Assembly (NCBI RefSeq): GCF_020080835.1
Contig: NC_058164.1
Location: 13,524,142-13,588,141, forward strand
DNA length: 64,000 nucleotides
Source of the DNA: Cotesia glomerata
Taxonomy: Eukaryota > Arthropoda > Insecta > Hymenoptera > Braconidae
Reading direction: 5' to 3'
Below the pieces are notes generated by a model. It searched no databases, was not told the DNA's origin, and was given only the letters and a program-made list of their open reading frames with translations. The stretch's first letter is position 1. Each line of letters opens with the position of its first letter. Positions 42,469 to 53,770 of the stretch are shown in pieces. The translations under genes were made by a program, and so were the position numbers.

Positions 42469-43386
42469 GGAGGTATGGGAGTTAAATCGTAATAATAAGA
42501 TCAATTTATAATTTTTAGGATCGATAGAAATATATTTAATACGTGTTGTGTTAAAATTTCATAGACCTAGGGTTGATAGTTTATTTATAAAACAAGATTC
42601 AAAACAGGTCATTTAACATTGTAATGACATACCCAATCAGAAACCTATTCTTGTTTTAATAAATTTCATGATGAAAAAATAATGAGAAAGCTTCGAAAAA
42701 CTCATTGTAAGAAAAAAAAAATTTTCAAAAATTATTGAAAAAATACAATTAAGTTGAGGGTACTTATTTATAAAAATAATTGAGTTTGAAAAATCTAAAT
42801 TTTAAAAAAATAGTCAGCCATAGCAAATGTGGGTTATGTTGACGGCAACGCCATACATGGTAGGTCGCGCGGAAAATTTTAAGCTTCAATGAAATAGGTT
42901 AAAAGAAATATCGAATAGGTTAAGTAAAATATTATAAAATTGTTATTATTTATTATAAAACATAACATAATGAAATAATCAATATTTTAATTCTTTAATA
43001 TTTTGATATTTTTAATAGCATTACTTGTAAACATAATACACACGTACCCATTAAAAACACGAATAGAGCAGTCAACGCATGCGCCGCCGCGATAAAATTT
43101 ATTGCGTTGCCAAACTTTTTAAAAAATATTTAAAATTAAAAAACTTATGATTTTATTCAAATTAAAAATAAATTATCAATTATGTGATAATAATATAGTT
43201 ATTTAATGCATGAAAAATTATTACGGTGAGCTAAATTTCATTAAATCACTAGTAAAAACTTGTTAAGTTTTCTAAAGGTACAGTCTCGAACAAAATTAAT
43301 CCTTCTTAAGTCACGTACTATATTATAGCTATATATATGCATTGTGAAATGAAACTCAGAGAACGAACTGTACGTCCTATACTTCC
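42469..43386. mobile_element. TTAA-flanked non-autonomous DNA element
   Basis: 918 bp insertion breaking one satellite unit, flanked by TTAA at 42465-42468 and 43387-43390; uninterrupted satellite units read GTTAATTGGTGTC there. Ends are imperfect inverted repeats, GGAGGTATGGGAG versus GGAAGTATAGGAC. No transposase. TTAA duplication is the signature of piggyBac-type and Kolobok-type elements. Confidence 0.75.
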
Positions 43387-45779
43387 TTAATCGGTGTCCA
43401 TAGGTTGATCAATCGATTATATGTTTGGAAATATTCTGTAGAGTTGACTCTATAATAAACATAATTTTTTTCTCATAATCTCCTGTAGACACCGCGAATT
43501 GGATTTTTTAAAATCAAATATGAGAGAAATAATTAGAAAAACACATCTTTTGGAGCGGTTACTTGGTCTCCATGAGGTAATTCGCTCGATTATGTATAAG
43601 GAAATCTTCTTTAGATAACTTTTAAATATTTTAAGCAGTTTCCTTGCTTTCTTTCCGGTGGACACCGAGAATTGAATTTTTTAAGTCGAATTTGTAACAA
43701 ATGGGTCATAAAACGCATTTTATCGGGCTGTTACTTAGTGTCCATGGGGTTAATCGATCGAATATTCGTCTAGAAATTTCCTGTAGAGTCTACCCTATTA
43801 TGACCTGAATTTTTATTTCATACTCTTTGGTGAACACTGAGTATTGAATTTTCTAAAGTCAAATTCATGACAAATAAGTCAAGAAACGCCAATTATGGGG
43901 CTGTCACTTGTTGTCTATTAGGTTGATCGATCAATTATGTGTCTGGAATGCTTCTGTAGACTCTTCTCTACAATTTTGAGTAGTGTTATTTCTAAATCTC
44001 TGATGGAGACTGAGGATTGAATTTTTTTAAGTCAAATTTGTGACAAATAAGTCAAAATCGATGTTTATGTTACTGTTACGTGGTGCCTATGGGGTTAATC
44101 AATTAGGTCTATACATTTTCCTGTAGCTTTCTTTCTTAATCTCCGGTGGACGCCAAGGATTATGTTGTTGTAATTCAAATTTGTGACAAATAAGTCAATA
44201 AACGCATTTAGCCGGGCTGTTAATTGGTGTCTATGAGGATAATCGATTCATTTTATGATAGGAAATTTTCTGTAAAGTCTTCTCTATAATAACAATTAGT
44301 TTTCTGGAATAATCTCCTGTAGACACCGAGAATTGAATTTTTTAAAGTTAGATTTGTGACGAATTAATCAACAAACGCCTTTAACAGGGCTATTAGTTGG
44401 TGTTTATGGGGTTGATCAGTCAATTATTGGTCTGGCAATCTTCTGTAAAGTATCCTCTGAAATTTTAGAAGTTTTCTTCCTCAAATTCCGATGGACGGCG
44501 AGGATTGAATTTTTTACAAATAAGTCAAATAAGTCAAGAAACGTCGTATATGGGGCTATTAGTTGATGTCTATGGGGTTGATCGGTCAATTATCGGACTG
44601 GCAATCTTCTATAAAGTATCCTCTACAAATTTTAAAAGTTTCTTTTCTCAATCTCCTAGGGACGGCGAGGATTGAATTTCTTAAATTCAAATTTGTGACA
44701 AATAAGTCACAAAACGCTTTTTATGGGGTTGTTTATAGTGTCCATAGGGTTGCTCGATCAATAATCGGTTTGGATATTTTCGGTCGATTTCAATTTATGA
44801 TCAACATTCAATTTTTTCTTATTATCTCCCGTAGACATTGAGGGTGGAATTTTTTGAATTCAAATTTGTGATAAATAAGCAAAAATGCCTTTTATGGGGC
44901 TGTTACGTGGTGTCATCGGCTTGATGAATCAATTATAGGTCTCGAAATTTTCTGTAAAGTATCCTCTACCAATTTTAGAAGTTTCCTGTCTCAATCTCGT
45001 ATGGACGGTGATGATTGAATTTTTTAAAGTCAAATTTGTGACAAATAAGTCATAAAACGCTTTTATAGGGTTGTTTCTTAGTGTCCATAGGGTCACTCGA
45101 TTGATTATCGGTTCCGATATTCTCTGTAGATTCTACTTTATTATCAACATTAAATTATTTCTTATTATCTCCCGTAGGAATAGAGAGTGGAATTTTTTAA
45201 ATTCAAATTTGTGACAAATAAGTAAAAATGCCTTTTATGGGGCTCTTACTTGGTGTCCATGCTCTTGATGAATTTATTATAGATCTCGAAATCTTCTGTA
45301 AAGTATCCTCTACAAATTTTAAAAGTTTCTTTTCTCAATCTCCCCTGAACGGATAGGATTCAATTTTTTAAAGTCAAATTCGTGACGAATAGGTCAAAAA
45401 ACGCCTTTTATTGGGCTGTTACTTGGTGTCCATGGGGTTGATCGATCAAATATGGTTTAGGAAATTCTCAGTAAAGTGTCCTCTACCATTTTCGAAAGTT
45501 TCCTTCCTTAATTACCGGTGGACACCAAGGATTCAATTTTTTAAAGACAAATTTATGAGAAATATGTTAAAAAATACAGTTTATGGGGCATTCATCCGGT
45601 GTCCATGGGGTTCATCGATCGAATATTCGTCTCGAAATCTTCTGTAAAGTCTACCCTATTATTAGCGTAAATTTTTTTCCATAATCTCTGATGGACACTG
45701 AGTATTGAATTTTTAGAAGTCAAATTCATGACAAATAATTTGAAAAACGCCATTTATTGGGCTGTCGCTTGTTGTCCAT

Positions 45780-46187
45780 TTTACAAATATGAATAATGCT
45801 GTGAAGCGGGAAAGAATAGGAGTTACGGTAATTATTACGTGAAGCGTTCCACATTCACGTAACAGGATTTTGGTAGAAAAGGATTGAAAATGGAATGTGG
45901 AGAGGATTATCTTAATGTAAGTTTATAAAATATGCGAGAAAAAATTATTAGATAGCTCGGACTGGGATTCGAACCCAGAACCTTCCGAATACATGTCGGC
46001 TAATCTACCATTTAGCTATCCGGTCTATACTAAATTTCCTTTCGCTTATTTTATGTACATCAAGCCACACCGTCTATCTTGCGGGAAGCATTTTTACAAA
46101 TATAAATAATGCTGTGAAGCGGGAAAGAAGAGAAGTTACCGTAACTATTACGTAAAGCGTTTCACATTCACGTAACAGGATATTGGT
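45780..46187. repeat. tRNA-like unit between 95 bp direct repeats
   Basis: Direct repeats at 45780-45874 and 46094-46187, both starting TTTTACAAATAT and holding AATGCTGTGAAGCGGGAAAG and CACATTCACGTAACAGGAT, flank ~220 bp that include a tRNA-like sequence. The unit interrupts the satellite. It may be a miniature LTR-like (TRIM/SMART-like) element or one and a bit copies of a ~314 bp tandem repeat. Confidence 0.7.
45955..46025 (-). tRNA. tRNA-like sequence, probable pseudogene
   Basis: 71 bases. T-arm CTGGG-TTCGAAT-CCCAG is perfect and box B (GGTTCGAATCC) is intact. The D-arm TAGCTAAATGGTAGA is recognisable. The acceptor stem (GACCGGA versus TCCGAGC) has mismatches, and the anticodon loop reads CATGTAT, giving TGT at the anticodon position but no T at position 33. 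Likely tRNA-derived and not functional. Confidence 0.55.
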
Positions 46188-46742
46188 TAATTGAGTTAAA
46201 CGTTTATATATGGGTCTAGAATTCTTCTGTAGACTATTCTCTACAATTTTGGAAAGTTTTATTCCTTAATCTCCGCTAGACACCAAGGAGTAAATTTTTA
46301 ATAGTCAAATTCTTGACAAATAAGTCAAAATCGATTTTTATGTGGCTGTTACTTGGTGCCTATGGGGTTTATCAATCGATTATGGGTCTGGGAATATTAG
46401 GCGGAGTATTCGTTTCATTTACCAGTTGTTTTCTTTCTTAATCTCCAGTGGACGCCAAGGATTATGTTTTTCAAATTCAAATTTGTGACAAATAAGTAAA
46501 AAAACGTCTTTAGACTGGATGTTAATTGGCGTCTATGGGGTTAGTCAATCGATTTTTGGTTTGGAAATCTTCTTTCATGTCTACTCTATAATAACCATTA
46601 GTTTTATTGGTTAATCTCCGGTAGACACCGAGGATTGAATTTTTTAAAGTCAGATTTGTGACAAATAAGTCTAAACACGCCTTTTACGTGGCTATTAGTT
46701 GGTGTCTATGGGTGTTATCGTCTCATTATTGTTCTTGCAATC

Positions 46743-46870
46743 CCTGTTTAAAATTTCCAATAGGATCCCATCAAAAGCGACAAAAGACACTTTTAAACCC
46801 ATAAATTTTATTGGTTTCTGAGTGGCTTCTGTCGCTTTTGATGGGATCTTATTGGAGCTTTTCAACAGGG
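46743..46870. mobile_element. 128 bp foldback MITE
   Basis: Ends CCCTGTT...AACAGGG with arms of ~55 bp; the best part is CCAATAGGATCCCATCAAAA facing TTTTGATGGGATCTTATTGG. Inserted in a satellite unit at GCAAT; AT appears on both sides. Confidence 0.75.
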
Positions 46871-47103
46871 ATGTTCTGTAAAGTATCTTTTAGAATTATA
46901 GAAGTTTCCTTTCTTAATTTCCGATGGATTGCGAGGATTGAATTTTTTAAATTTAAATTTGTGACGAATGAATCAAAAAACGCCTTTTATGGGGCAGTTA
47001 ATTGGTGTTCATAGGGTTGATCAATCGATTATGTGTTCAGAAATCTTCTGTCGAGTCAACTCCATAATAAACATAATTATTTTTTCATAATCTCGTGTAG
47101 ACC

Positions 47104-48073
47104 CTTGTGGAAAAATTTTTCGGAGAAAAGTAGGAAAATTACTTATAAAGTATAAGTAACAGTTTATGAATGTTTATTTTTTTTTTGAAAGTCAAAAAAA
47201 GTCTTACTAAGTCGGAAATACTCTGAATTTGAGATAAAAATTCGGATTAATTCCAAGATTTCGGACTCTTCCAGAAGAGTTATTCGGAGTTAATAAATCT
47301 TTTTGCCGTGAATTTGAGCGACTACTGAAAGAATTATTCAAAGTTTTTCTGACTTATTAAAATATTGTAAAGAAAATTTGAAGCGGCACTGGAAGAGTTT
47401 TTCTGACTTATTAAAACTTTCTGTAAAAAATTTGTATGATTACGAAAAGAGTTTTACTGACTTATCAAAAAATATTTTATAGACAGTTCAAAGAGCTACA
47501 ACACGAGTAATTCATTGTTTTTTATAAGTATAGTTCGTGAAATTTTTAGCTGACAACTAGTGCATCTGTTGAGAATTATTGCTATGGAAAAATTATATTT
47601 CTCTAATATAAGAGATTGATTAAATTAAGTAATTAGAAGTATTACGGTAAGTAATATTATAAATGTTTATATTTATATAATATGAAAGTAAAAATTGAAT
47701 TATATTTAATCTTAAATTTACATATAATTTATTTTGAAATAATAAATTTATAATAACAAACTTTTTTCTTAAATAATATTAAGATTATTAACTTTTATTG
47801 AAAATCAAGTCATATCATTAAAAAATTAACTTTTTTGGCAAAATATTGCTTAATAGTATTAAACTTAACTAAATTAATACAATACATTTCTAAACAGAAA
47901 TAAGTTAAATAAATTACAATACAAAAATAAGATAAACACCTAGTAGTTATTACAATAAGTTATTCACGATACTCTTAAACATTTAATAAATTATTGACTT
48001 AATTTCCCTTACATTACATTTCTGTATAACGCGTAATACTTACATTCGAAGTTATAGATATATGCATACTCAC
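47104..48073. other. AT-rich DNA after satellite
   Basis: Between 47140 and 47500, imperfect repeats of (G)AGTTTTTCTGACTTATTAAA occur at about 47343, 47396 and 47447. No gene recognised. Confidence 0.45.
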
Positions 48074-48280
48074 AAATGTAAATAAGACACACTCAACCGT
48101 AGACAATCGTATAATGAATAAACACAGAACTATGAAGGCGCAGGCAGCATTGACAGTGATTCGTTTAGGTCCACTACCCACGATTACTACATTTCGAAAA
48201 TTAATGCTGCTAGACCCAGTAGACTGCAGACGAACAAATGAATGAACCTGTTCACTGTTTACTGTATACGCGTTTGCCAT
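48074..48280 (-). CDS. Candidate first coding exon of a host gene
   Basis: ATG at 48280 (MANAYTVNSEQVHSF...), open for 69 codons to a strong donor GTGAGTAT at 48073. It encodes a polar segment (LQSTGSSSINFRNVVIVGSG) then a hydrophobic, membrane-anchor-like stretch (ACAFIVLCLFIIRL). Base composition is less A/T-rich than the surroundings. No downstream exon found to the left, so the gene is unsupported beyond this exon; function unknown. Confidence 0.3.
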
Positions 48281-48829
48281 TGTCACATGTGCTTAAGATT
48301 TAACCGTGAGATTACTGTAAAGCCTTTACTATATGAATAACAGCAACACTACTAAAAAGTGTATTATGATTTTTTCCACCAAACGTATACATAACACATA
48401 CTTGCATTTACGGCTAAACGTTCAAGCACGCTCTGCCGATAGCAAAGTTCTTATAGGTACAATAAATATATTACATTATTACGAATGTCGCGTGTATTAG
48501 CGCTATGAATCTGAGGCAGTTATCAGTGCAAAGAACATTAGAACAATGATCCAATATCATTACTTAGTTTACAAAAAAAAATAGTAGTCACCACCAAAAA
48601 ATTTTTTCTTTTCATAAAAATTAATAATTATTGAAAAAATATTTATAAATTTTTATTTTAATAATTAATCGATTAATTTTTCCGAAAAATATATATTTAC
48701 TTGAATAAAATTTTTAACTGTTTACAAAAAAAAACTTATCAGTGAGACTTTTATGATGACAATTATCAATGTAAACTCTAAAACTCTGGAACAATGGTTC
48801 CCTCGCGGTTTCGGAATCACTGTTAAATC
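48281..48829. other. Flank of candidate exon
   Basis: Mixed-composition sequence that could include a promoter; I see no specific element. Confidence 0.3.
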
Positions 48830-49205
48830 ACAGTAAAATTTTAGTAAGATTATAGTGAAAAGACAGTGAGATCATGATGAATTTACGGTGAAATCACTAT
48901 GACATAGGGACATTAGGTGACTGTGGTTTTATGGTGATCTCAGAGTGGTTCGATAGTAAGTTCACCGTAGTCTTATCATTTTATCACAGTCGTTTCATAG
49001 TTATCTTACAACAGTTTCACCATAAATTCATAGTAATTTGATAGTAATTCCATAGTGATACTGCAGTCAGCTTAGAGTGACACCACTGTGAGTTCACAGT
49101 GAATTCACTGTGAATCTTAAGTGAATTCACGGTAAATTGATTGTAAATCCACTATAAACTCATTGTTAATTCACAGTGAGTTTGTAGTGAACTCACACTG
49201 AATTT
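48830..49205. repeat. Degenerate short-period TCACAGTGAA array
   Basis: Roughly 370 bp built from variants of the palindromic word TTCACAGTGAA (for example TTCACAGTGAATTCACTGTG at about 49094-49113) spaced about 10-22 bases apart, in a diverged pattern. Confidence 0.65.
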
Positions 49206-49261
49206 CTCTACATTTTTTTGTAAAATTACAATAATAATTAATTAATAACAATAATTAAAAA

Positions 49262-49312
49262 ATAATTAAAAAAAAAATAAAATAATAATAATAATAATAA
49301 TAATAATAATTA
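49262..49312 (+). repeat. AAT microsatellite
   Basis: A-rich start followed by repeated AAT triplets. Confidence 0.9.
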
Positions 49313-49553
49313 AAGAGTAAAGTAATTCAAAGCCAACTTTCCCGATCCAAATTGACGGTAAACTAAATTTTAATTTTCATTAAATTTCAATTCTTACTTA
49401 TTATCTATTTACACCACATTATTGTCGGTATGAGGTCTCATACCATCCTCGGGTGACATATATCTAACAATTAAAATTCTTTATTCAATTAAGATTATAT
49501 TATTTACTCAGTGAATCTTTTTTTCGGCCAACCGAAAAAATAACCCGGAAAAT

Positions 49554-49586
49554 GCTCAGACCAGGAATCGAACCTGGATTTTTTGG
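49554..49586 (-). pseudogene. tRNA 3'-half-like fragment
   Basis: Minus strand holds a T-arm CCAGG-TTCGATT-CCTGG followed by TCTGAGC. Only the 3' part of a tRNA-like sequence is present. Confidence 0.4.
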
Positions 49587-49963
49587 TAAAAAAATAATAA
49601 TAATAATAATAATTAAGCAATTTGGAATATTCTTTATTATAATTTGAAAATATCAAGATGGCCGCAACTGAGTGAATGTGCGTAAAAGTGTGTCCCCAGT
49701 CTTTACCGCTCTATTATTTAACTAGTGAATCATTAATTAAATAAGATGTTTGTAATTGAGTATAAAAATATTTAGAACGTAGTGTGATATAAAATGGTGT
49801 TATAAATATTTTCTTTTCATACTAAATTTTCTTTTTTGTATGACTCTTGGAGATAACCCTCAATATTGAGGAGTAATATTATTATTATTATCAGTAACAA
49901 GATACTACTGGACAAATTTTTAGTGGTATGTGCTGACCCCTAGCGGCATAAATATATATTACA

Positions 49964-50824
49964 ATGGATGAGTGTAATGCATCATTTACTGACTGTCAAG
50001 TGGATGTGTCGTGCAGGGCTTGTAATGTACCCATATTACACAAATCTGTCAACTGCCCTAAATGCCTGAGTTGTTTTCACATCGCGTGTGTCAACACTGA
50101 AGCACTAACCAAAAATGGCGGATTCACCCGATGCTGTGGCCCGGGACGCGGTAAATCAACGAATACCGGTGGAACGCATCAGTTCACGCTTGAAGATATC
50201 CAGCAGGCATTTAGAGATGAATCAACTCCACTAGCAAGACGGCTAGATAATGTAGAAATCAGACTGGATAATTTGGATACATATTTGAAAGATTTCTCCA
50301 CCAGAGGAATTAGTGAGCACTGTGAAATTGTCAAGCTTAAAGAGAAGGTTAACAGTATTGTATCATCGGCTTCTGGGGCCCAGTCAGTAGCAGGGGCGTC
50401 TCATGATGTATTCAAGGAATTTGAGGATAGACTACGCAGGCGGTCGAATCTCATGGTTTATGAACTCCCGGAGGATGATTCTTCGGAATCAGAAAATGGT
50501 AATCTCCATGCGAGAATCACAGACTGTTTCTGTAAATTATTGAACAAAACAATAGCTACTCTAAAAATAAAATTTAAATGCATGCGTGTTGGTAAATTAT
50601 TATTGAATAGTACATCTCCACGTCCGGTAAAAATTATTTTCAATAATTCTGAATCAGCTGATATCATCCTGCAGGCATATGTCAAATCCAAGACCCAGAA
50701 GAGACTACCAGTATCGCTCCAGCAGTTGATAATTGCTCGAGATCAAACACCGGCGCAGAGACGGGAGTACTTGGCCTTGAAAGAGGAGATGGAGCGGCGT
50801 ACTTCAGCGGGGAGAAGAACTTGA
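49964..50824 (+). CDS. LINE ORF1 protein
   Basis: 286 residues, ATG at 49964. An N-terminal PHD-like zinc finger (C-x2-C, CPKCLSCFHIAC, CC), a coiled-coil-prone middle (about 85-125), then the RRM-like block common to insect LINE ORF1 (RRRSNLMVYELPED near residue 160), and a basic C-terminus. Would bind element RNA and act as a chaperone. Frame open, of normal length. Confidence 0.8.
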   Translation: MDECNASFTDCQVDVSCRACNVPILHKSVNCPKCLSCFHIACVNTEALTKNGGFTRCCGPGRGKSTNTGGTHQFTLEDIQQAFRDESTPLARRLDNVEIRLDNLDTYLKDFSTRGISEHCEIVKLKEKVNSIVSSASGAQSVAGASHDVFKEFEDRLRRRSNLMVYELPEDDSSESENGNLHARITDCFCKLLNKTIATLKIKFKCMRVGKLLLNSTSPRPVKIIFNNSESADIILQAYVKSKTQKRLPVSLQQLIIARDQTPAQRREYLALKEEMERRTSAGRRT

Positions 50825-51009
50825 AGATAGTGACCAGGGGAACGCGTCAACTTATAGTTCAGCATGCTCGAACTTCGGTTCTGAACAAGATGAACAAAGA
50901 TCAATAACTTTCTTTATGAAAGTATCCTGCTAACGAACTATTCGGTGTACTATCAAAATGTGCGTGAATCTCAATACGAAGCTCAATCAGGTCTTCATTG
51001 AATCTTCTG

Positions 51010-52234
51010 TGGTTTTCTTCAGCATGGTTTTATGCCCAAACGCTCAACAGTAACTAATTTAATATATTTCACTCAGCTTGCTAATGAGACTCTTGCTGCT
51101 AGAGAACAACTTGATGTATTTTGTGCAGATTTTGCTAAAGCATTTGATAAAGTAGACAAAGGAATATTACTTGATAGACTGCGTGCGCTAGGACTAACTA
51201 CTCACCTTATGTGCTTATTAACTTCATACCTAGTCAGCAGGAAAAATATTGTATACTATATGGGACATCGATCTAAGCCCTATATTTCTACCTCAGGAGT
51301 ACCTCAAGGATCAAACCTGGGTCCTCTCTTGTTTCTTGTCTTTATCAATGATCTAGCACAACATACTTCTTGTTTCTTTGATTTATTTGCGGATGATTCA
51401 AAGCTTTATATGAGAATACGCAATGTATATGATTGCGCATTTCTACAGCGTAACATTGAATACTTGGTTCAGTGGTGTGGAGACAATAAGCTGAAACTCA
51501 ATGCTGATAAATGCATCATTTTAACAATCACTCGAAATCAAAATCCTATTACTTTTAACTATAACATGTCTGGTAAAATTTTAAATAAAAGTACATCAGT
51601 CAAAATACTTGGAGTAACGTTTGACAGTAAACTTACTTTGCTATGCACATCAACAACATTATATCAGAAGCATGGAAAACCCTAGGGTTCATTACTCGAA
51701 TTTCAAAAAATTTTAATAATCTTTATGCCATTAGAATATTGTATAATACCTTTGTTAGACCGAAACTCGAGTATGCTTCATTGGTATGGTCTCCCACTCA
51801 GTCAGGACAGTCCACTAAAATTGAGAGAGTTCAAAGAAGATTTTTAAAATTTTTAATTTGGAAAAAAAACTGGACATTATCCAGCTCGGGGAATCGCAAA
51901 TCTAACGCTCTGTAATGAGTGCGAATATCTTACTCTTGAAGAAAGACGAGTATGTACAGAATTCTCCTTTGCAACTAAACTGTTCAATAACTTGGTAGAC
52001 TGTCCTCAACTACTATCATTGTTTAAATTTAGGATACCAGTCTTAGGTATAAGAAGTCAAGTACCAATGTATATACCTATTGCTAAATCTAACTTATCTC
52101 AGGCAGCGCCGATCTATCGCATCTCTGGTGCAGTGAATCGTTTTTGTCAATTAGAAGCTTCACTCGATCCGTTTGATTGTCCTCATGGATATATAACAGC
52201 ATTACTTGGCAAATTAGTAATTGAGTGGAGTTGA
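51010..52234 (+). pseudogene. LINE reverse transcriptase, partial and frameshifted
   Basis: Palm and thumb of RT: QHGFMPKRST, FADFAKAFDKVDKGILLDRL, GVPQGSNLGPLLFLVFINDL, LFADDSKLY active site. The frame breaks near 51640, continues at 51643-51915 (FVRPKLEYASLVWSP), breaks again near 51890 and ends at 52234. The missing upstream portion includes the endonuclease and fingers. Confidence 0.85.
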
Positions 52235-52558
52235 TGATGTGCAATTGTGTATTGGTAATAAGGAGTATTGTTATTTTATAAGGAGTATTGCTATTCTGTT
52301 TTATACTTTGTTTTTTTTTTTTTTTTTTTTTTTTGTTTTGTTTTTTCTTTCTTTCTTTCTTTTTGATTATTATTGTGAATGAATTGCAATAGCTAACTTA
52401 TCGCTAGAGCATTCACTTAGTATTTTAGTATTTCAAAGTTTATATGTGAAATCACTATGCTAGTTATAAGTCATCTTGTCATACATCAAAAACTATCTTT
52501 GTATACTAACTACTGTACTATTAACCCTGTTAATGGCCTAGGCTGTTGGGTTTGTTTA

Positions 52559-52589
<31 letters not shown>

Positions 52590-52609
52590 TTCTTTATTAT
52601 AATTTGAAA

Positions 52610-53048
52610 TTATTCTAACATTGAATTTAGTATTGTTTTAACATTAATTTAGTATTGTTATATTTTTTTATAGTGAATAAATTGAATTTATTAATTAAAT
52701 AAAAAGTATGATCTATTTTAAATATAAATCTATAAATATATCTATAAATGTTATTAAAGTTTTTTTAAACGTAACATATATGTTTTTTTTTTTTTAACTT
52801 AATAAATTGAAAATCTATTATCCATCATGAGGTGCTTGATGCACCTTATTTTTTTGTTTCCATGCGTTTCTTAGTTCGGTACATCTTCGGCCCAACCAGG
52901 TTTTTGAATTATACTCCGGATCATCTTCTCCTCCCAGAACATAATTTATTTTTCGACGGGTTTGGAAATGTAAACATAACTCTGGAACATATAAAAAATG
53001 AATGTATCATAAGCCAACCAGTTAAAAGTTTTGCGTCTTATTAATCAT
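52610..53048. other. AT-rich DNA
   Basis: No convincing feature; the short frame at 52832-53044 is unsupported. Confidence 0.4.
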
Positions 53049-53312
53049 GATTAACCCTCGGAGTACACTGAGGATCATTTTGACCCCAGAATTTTTTTAT
53101 CCTAAAACATTTCTCTAAAATGGGTTCGTTTTTAATTAATTTTTCAACATTAAAAACCATTTTATTCATAATAATAATAAATATATTCAAAAAATTCCGA
53201 TAAAGTGAATAGTTTCTGAGATATAATTCTTTGAAAATCAAGTGGGGTCGATTCGACCTCGTGTGTACTCTAAAGTTATGTTCGGAGGTATGTACTCTGA
53301 AGGTTAATTTAA
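53049..53312. mobile_element. Small inverted-repeat element
   Basis: TTAACCCTCGGAGTACACTG at the left faces GTACTCTGAAGGTTAA at the right; inside, CATTTTGACCCC faces GGGGTCGATTCG. About 265 bp, A/T-rich interior, no gene. Confidence 0.55.
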
Positions 53313-53459
53313 CACTAAGCTTTAAAAAAAAAACTTTAAAATTTTAGTTAGTAATTTTTTGTTTAATTAGTTAATTATAAAATTCAATTCAATTTTTTGA
53401 GTTTTATCAATAAATCTGTCCCATAAAAATTAGGACGATTTTTTGTTTCATGACTTTTT

Positions 53460-53579
53460 TTAACTTCCCGCTAAAAAAATCTGGAAGTTATTGTTTTTAC
53501 CCCGTTTTTCGATAATCGAGTTTTCAACAGATCTCGACGTTTCGAGGTCCTAGGTAACTTCTCTGACTATTCCCGCGAT

Positions 53580-53613
<34 letters not shown>

Positions 53614-53770
53614 TGTGTGTGTGTGTGTGTGTGTCTGTGTGTGGATGTATGTAAACCTCTCATATCTTTTGAATGGCTTGACCGATTTAATCGCGGTTAG
53701 TGCCATTCGAAAGGGCTTGACTGAACTTAGATTTCGAATATACTTTGGAACGATTTAGACCGATAGATTT
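53460..53770. repeat. Dispersed repeat module with GT microsatellite
   Basis: Starts TAACTTCCCGCTAAAAAAAT..TTATTGTTTTTACCCCGTTTT and includes (GT)n at 53580-53642, then CTCTCATATCTTTTGAATGG. An inverted, diverged copy of its first ~65 bases lies at 55757-55817. Such modules are dispersed in insect genomes. Confidence 0.55.

Larger units (their letters stand above)
40339..47103. repeat. ~171 bp satellite array
   Basis: About 30 diverged copies of a ~171 bp unit. A typical unit holds TTTGTGACAAATAAGTCA, AAACGCCTTTTATGGGGCTG, TTACTTGGTGTCCATGGGG, TTGATCGATCAATTAT, TCTGGAAATCTTCTGTAGAG, a pyrimidine-rich TTTCTTAATCTCCGG and TGGACACCGAGGATTGAATT. Successive GACACCGAGG-like landmarks fall at about 40352, 40525, 40696, 40870, 41040, 41211 and 41382. 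Interrupted by insertions at 42469-43386, 45780-46187 and 46743-46870. Short open frames in it (for example 41222-41404, 44563-44841, 45411-45647) are by-products. Confidence 0.9.
49650..52586 (+). mobile_element. Non-LTR retrotransposon (LINE), internally deleted
   Basis: Flanked by a 23 bp target duplication, 49627-49649 and 52587-52609 (both starting ATATTCTTTATTATAATTTG). Begins with a leader (AAGATGGCCGCAACTG), then ORF1 at 49964, ~20 codons of the start of the endonuclease ORF (an YYQNV-type motif at about 50950), and then jumps directly to the RT palm region at ~51010. The 3' end is a (TAAA)n tail at 52556-52586. The endonuclease and N-terminal RT are missing. Jockey/CR1-like by ORF1 and tail (tentative). 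Confidence 0.85.

Noticed and set aside
40339..47103. Regularly spaced repeats as a CRISPR-like array
   Set aside because: Whole ~171 bp units repeat, with no short repeat/unique spacer pattern, in a eukaryotic sequence.
53524..53706. Open frame rich in His-Thr
   Set aside because: It is the antisense of a GT microsatellite.
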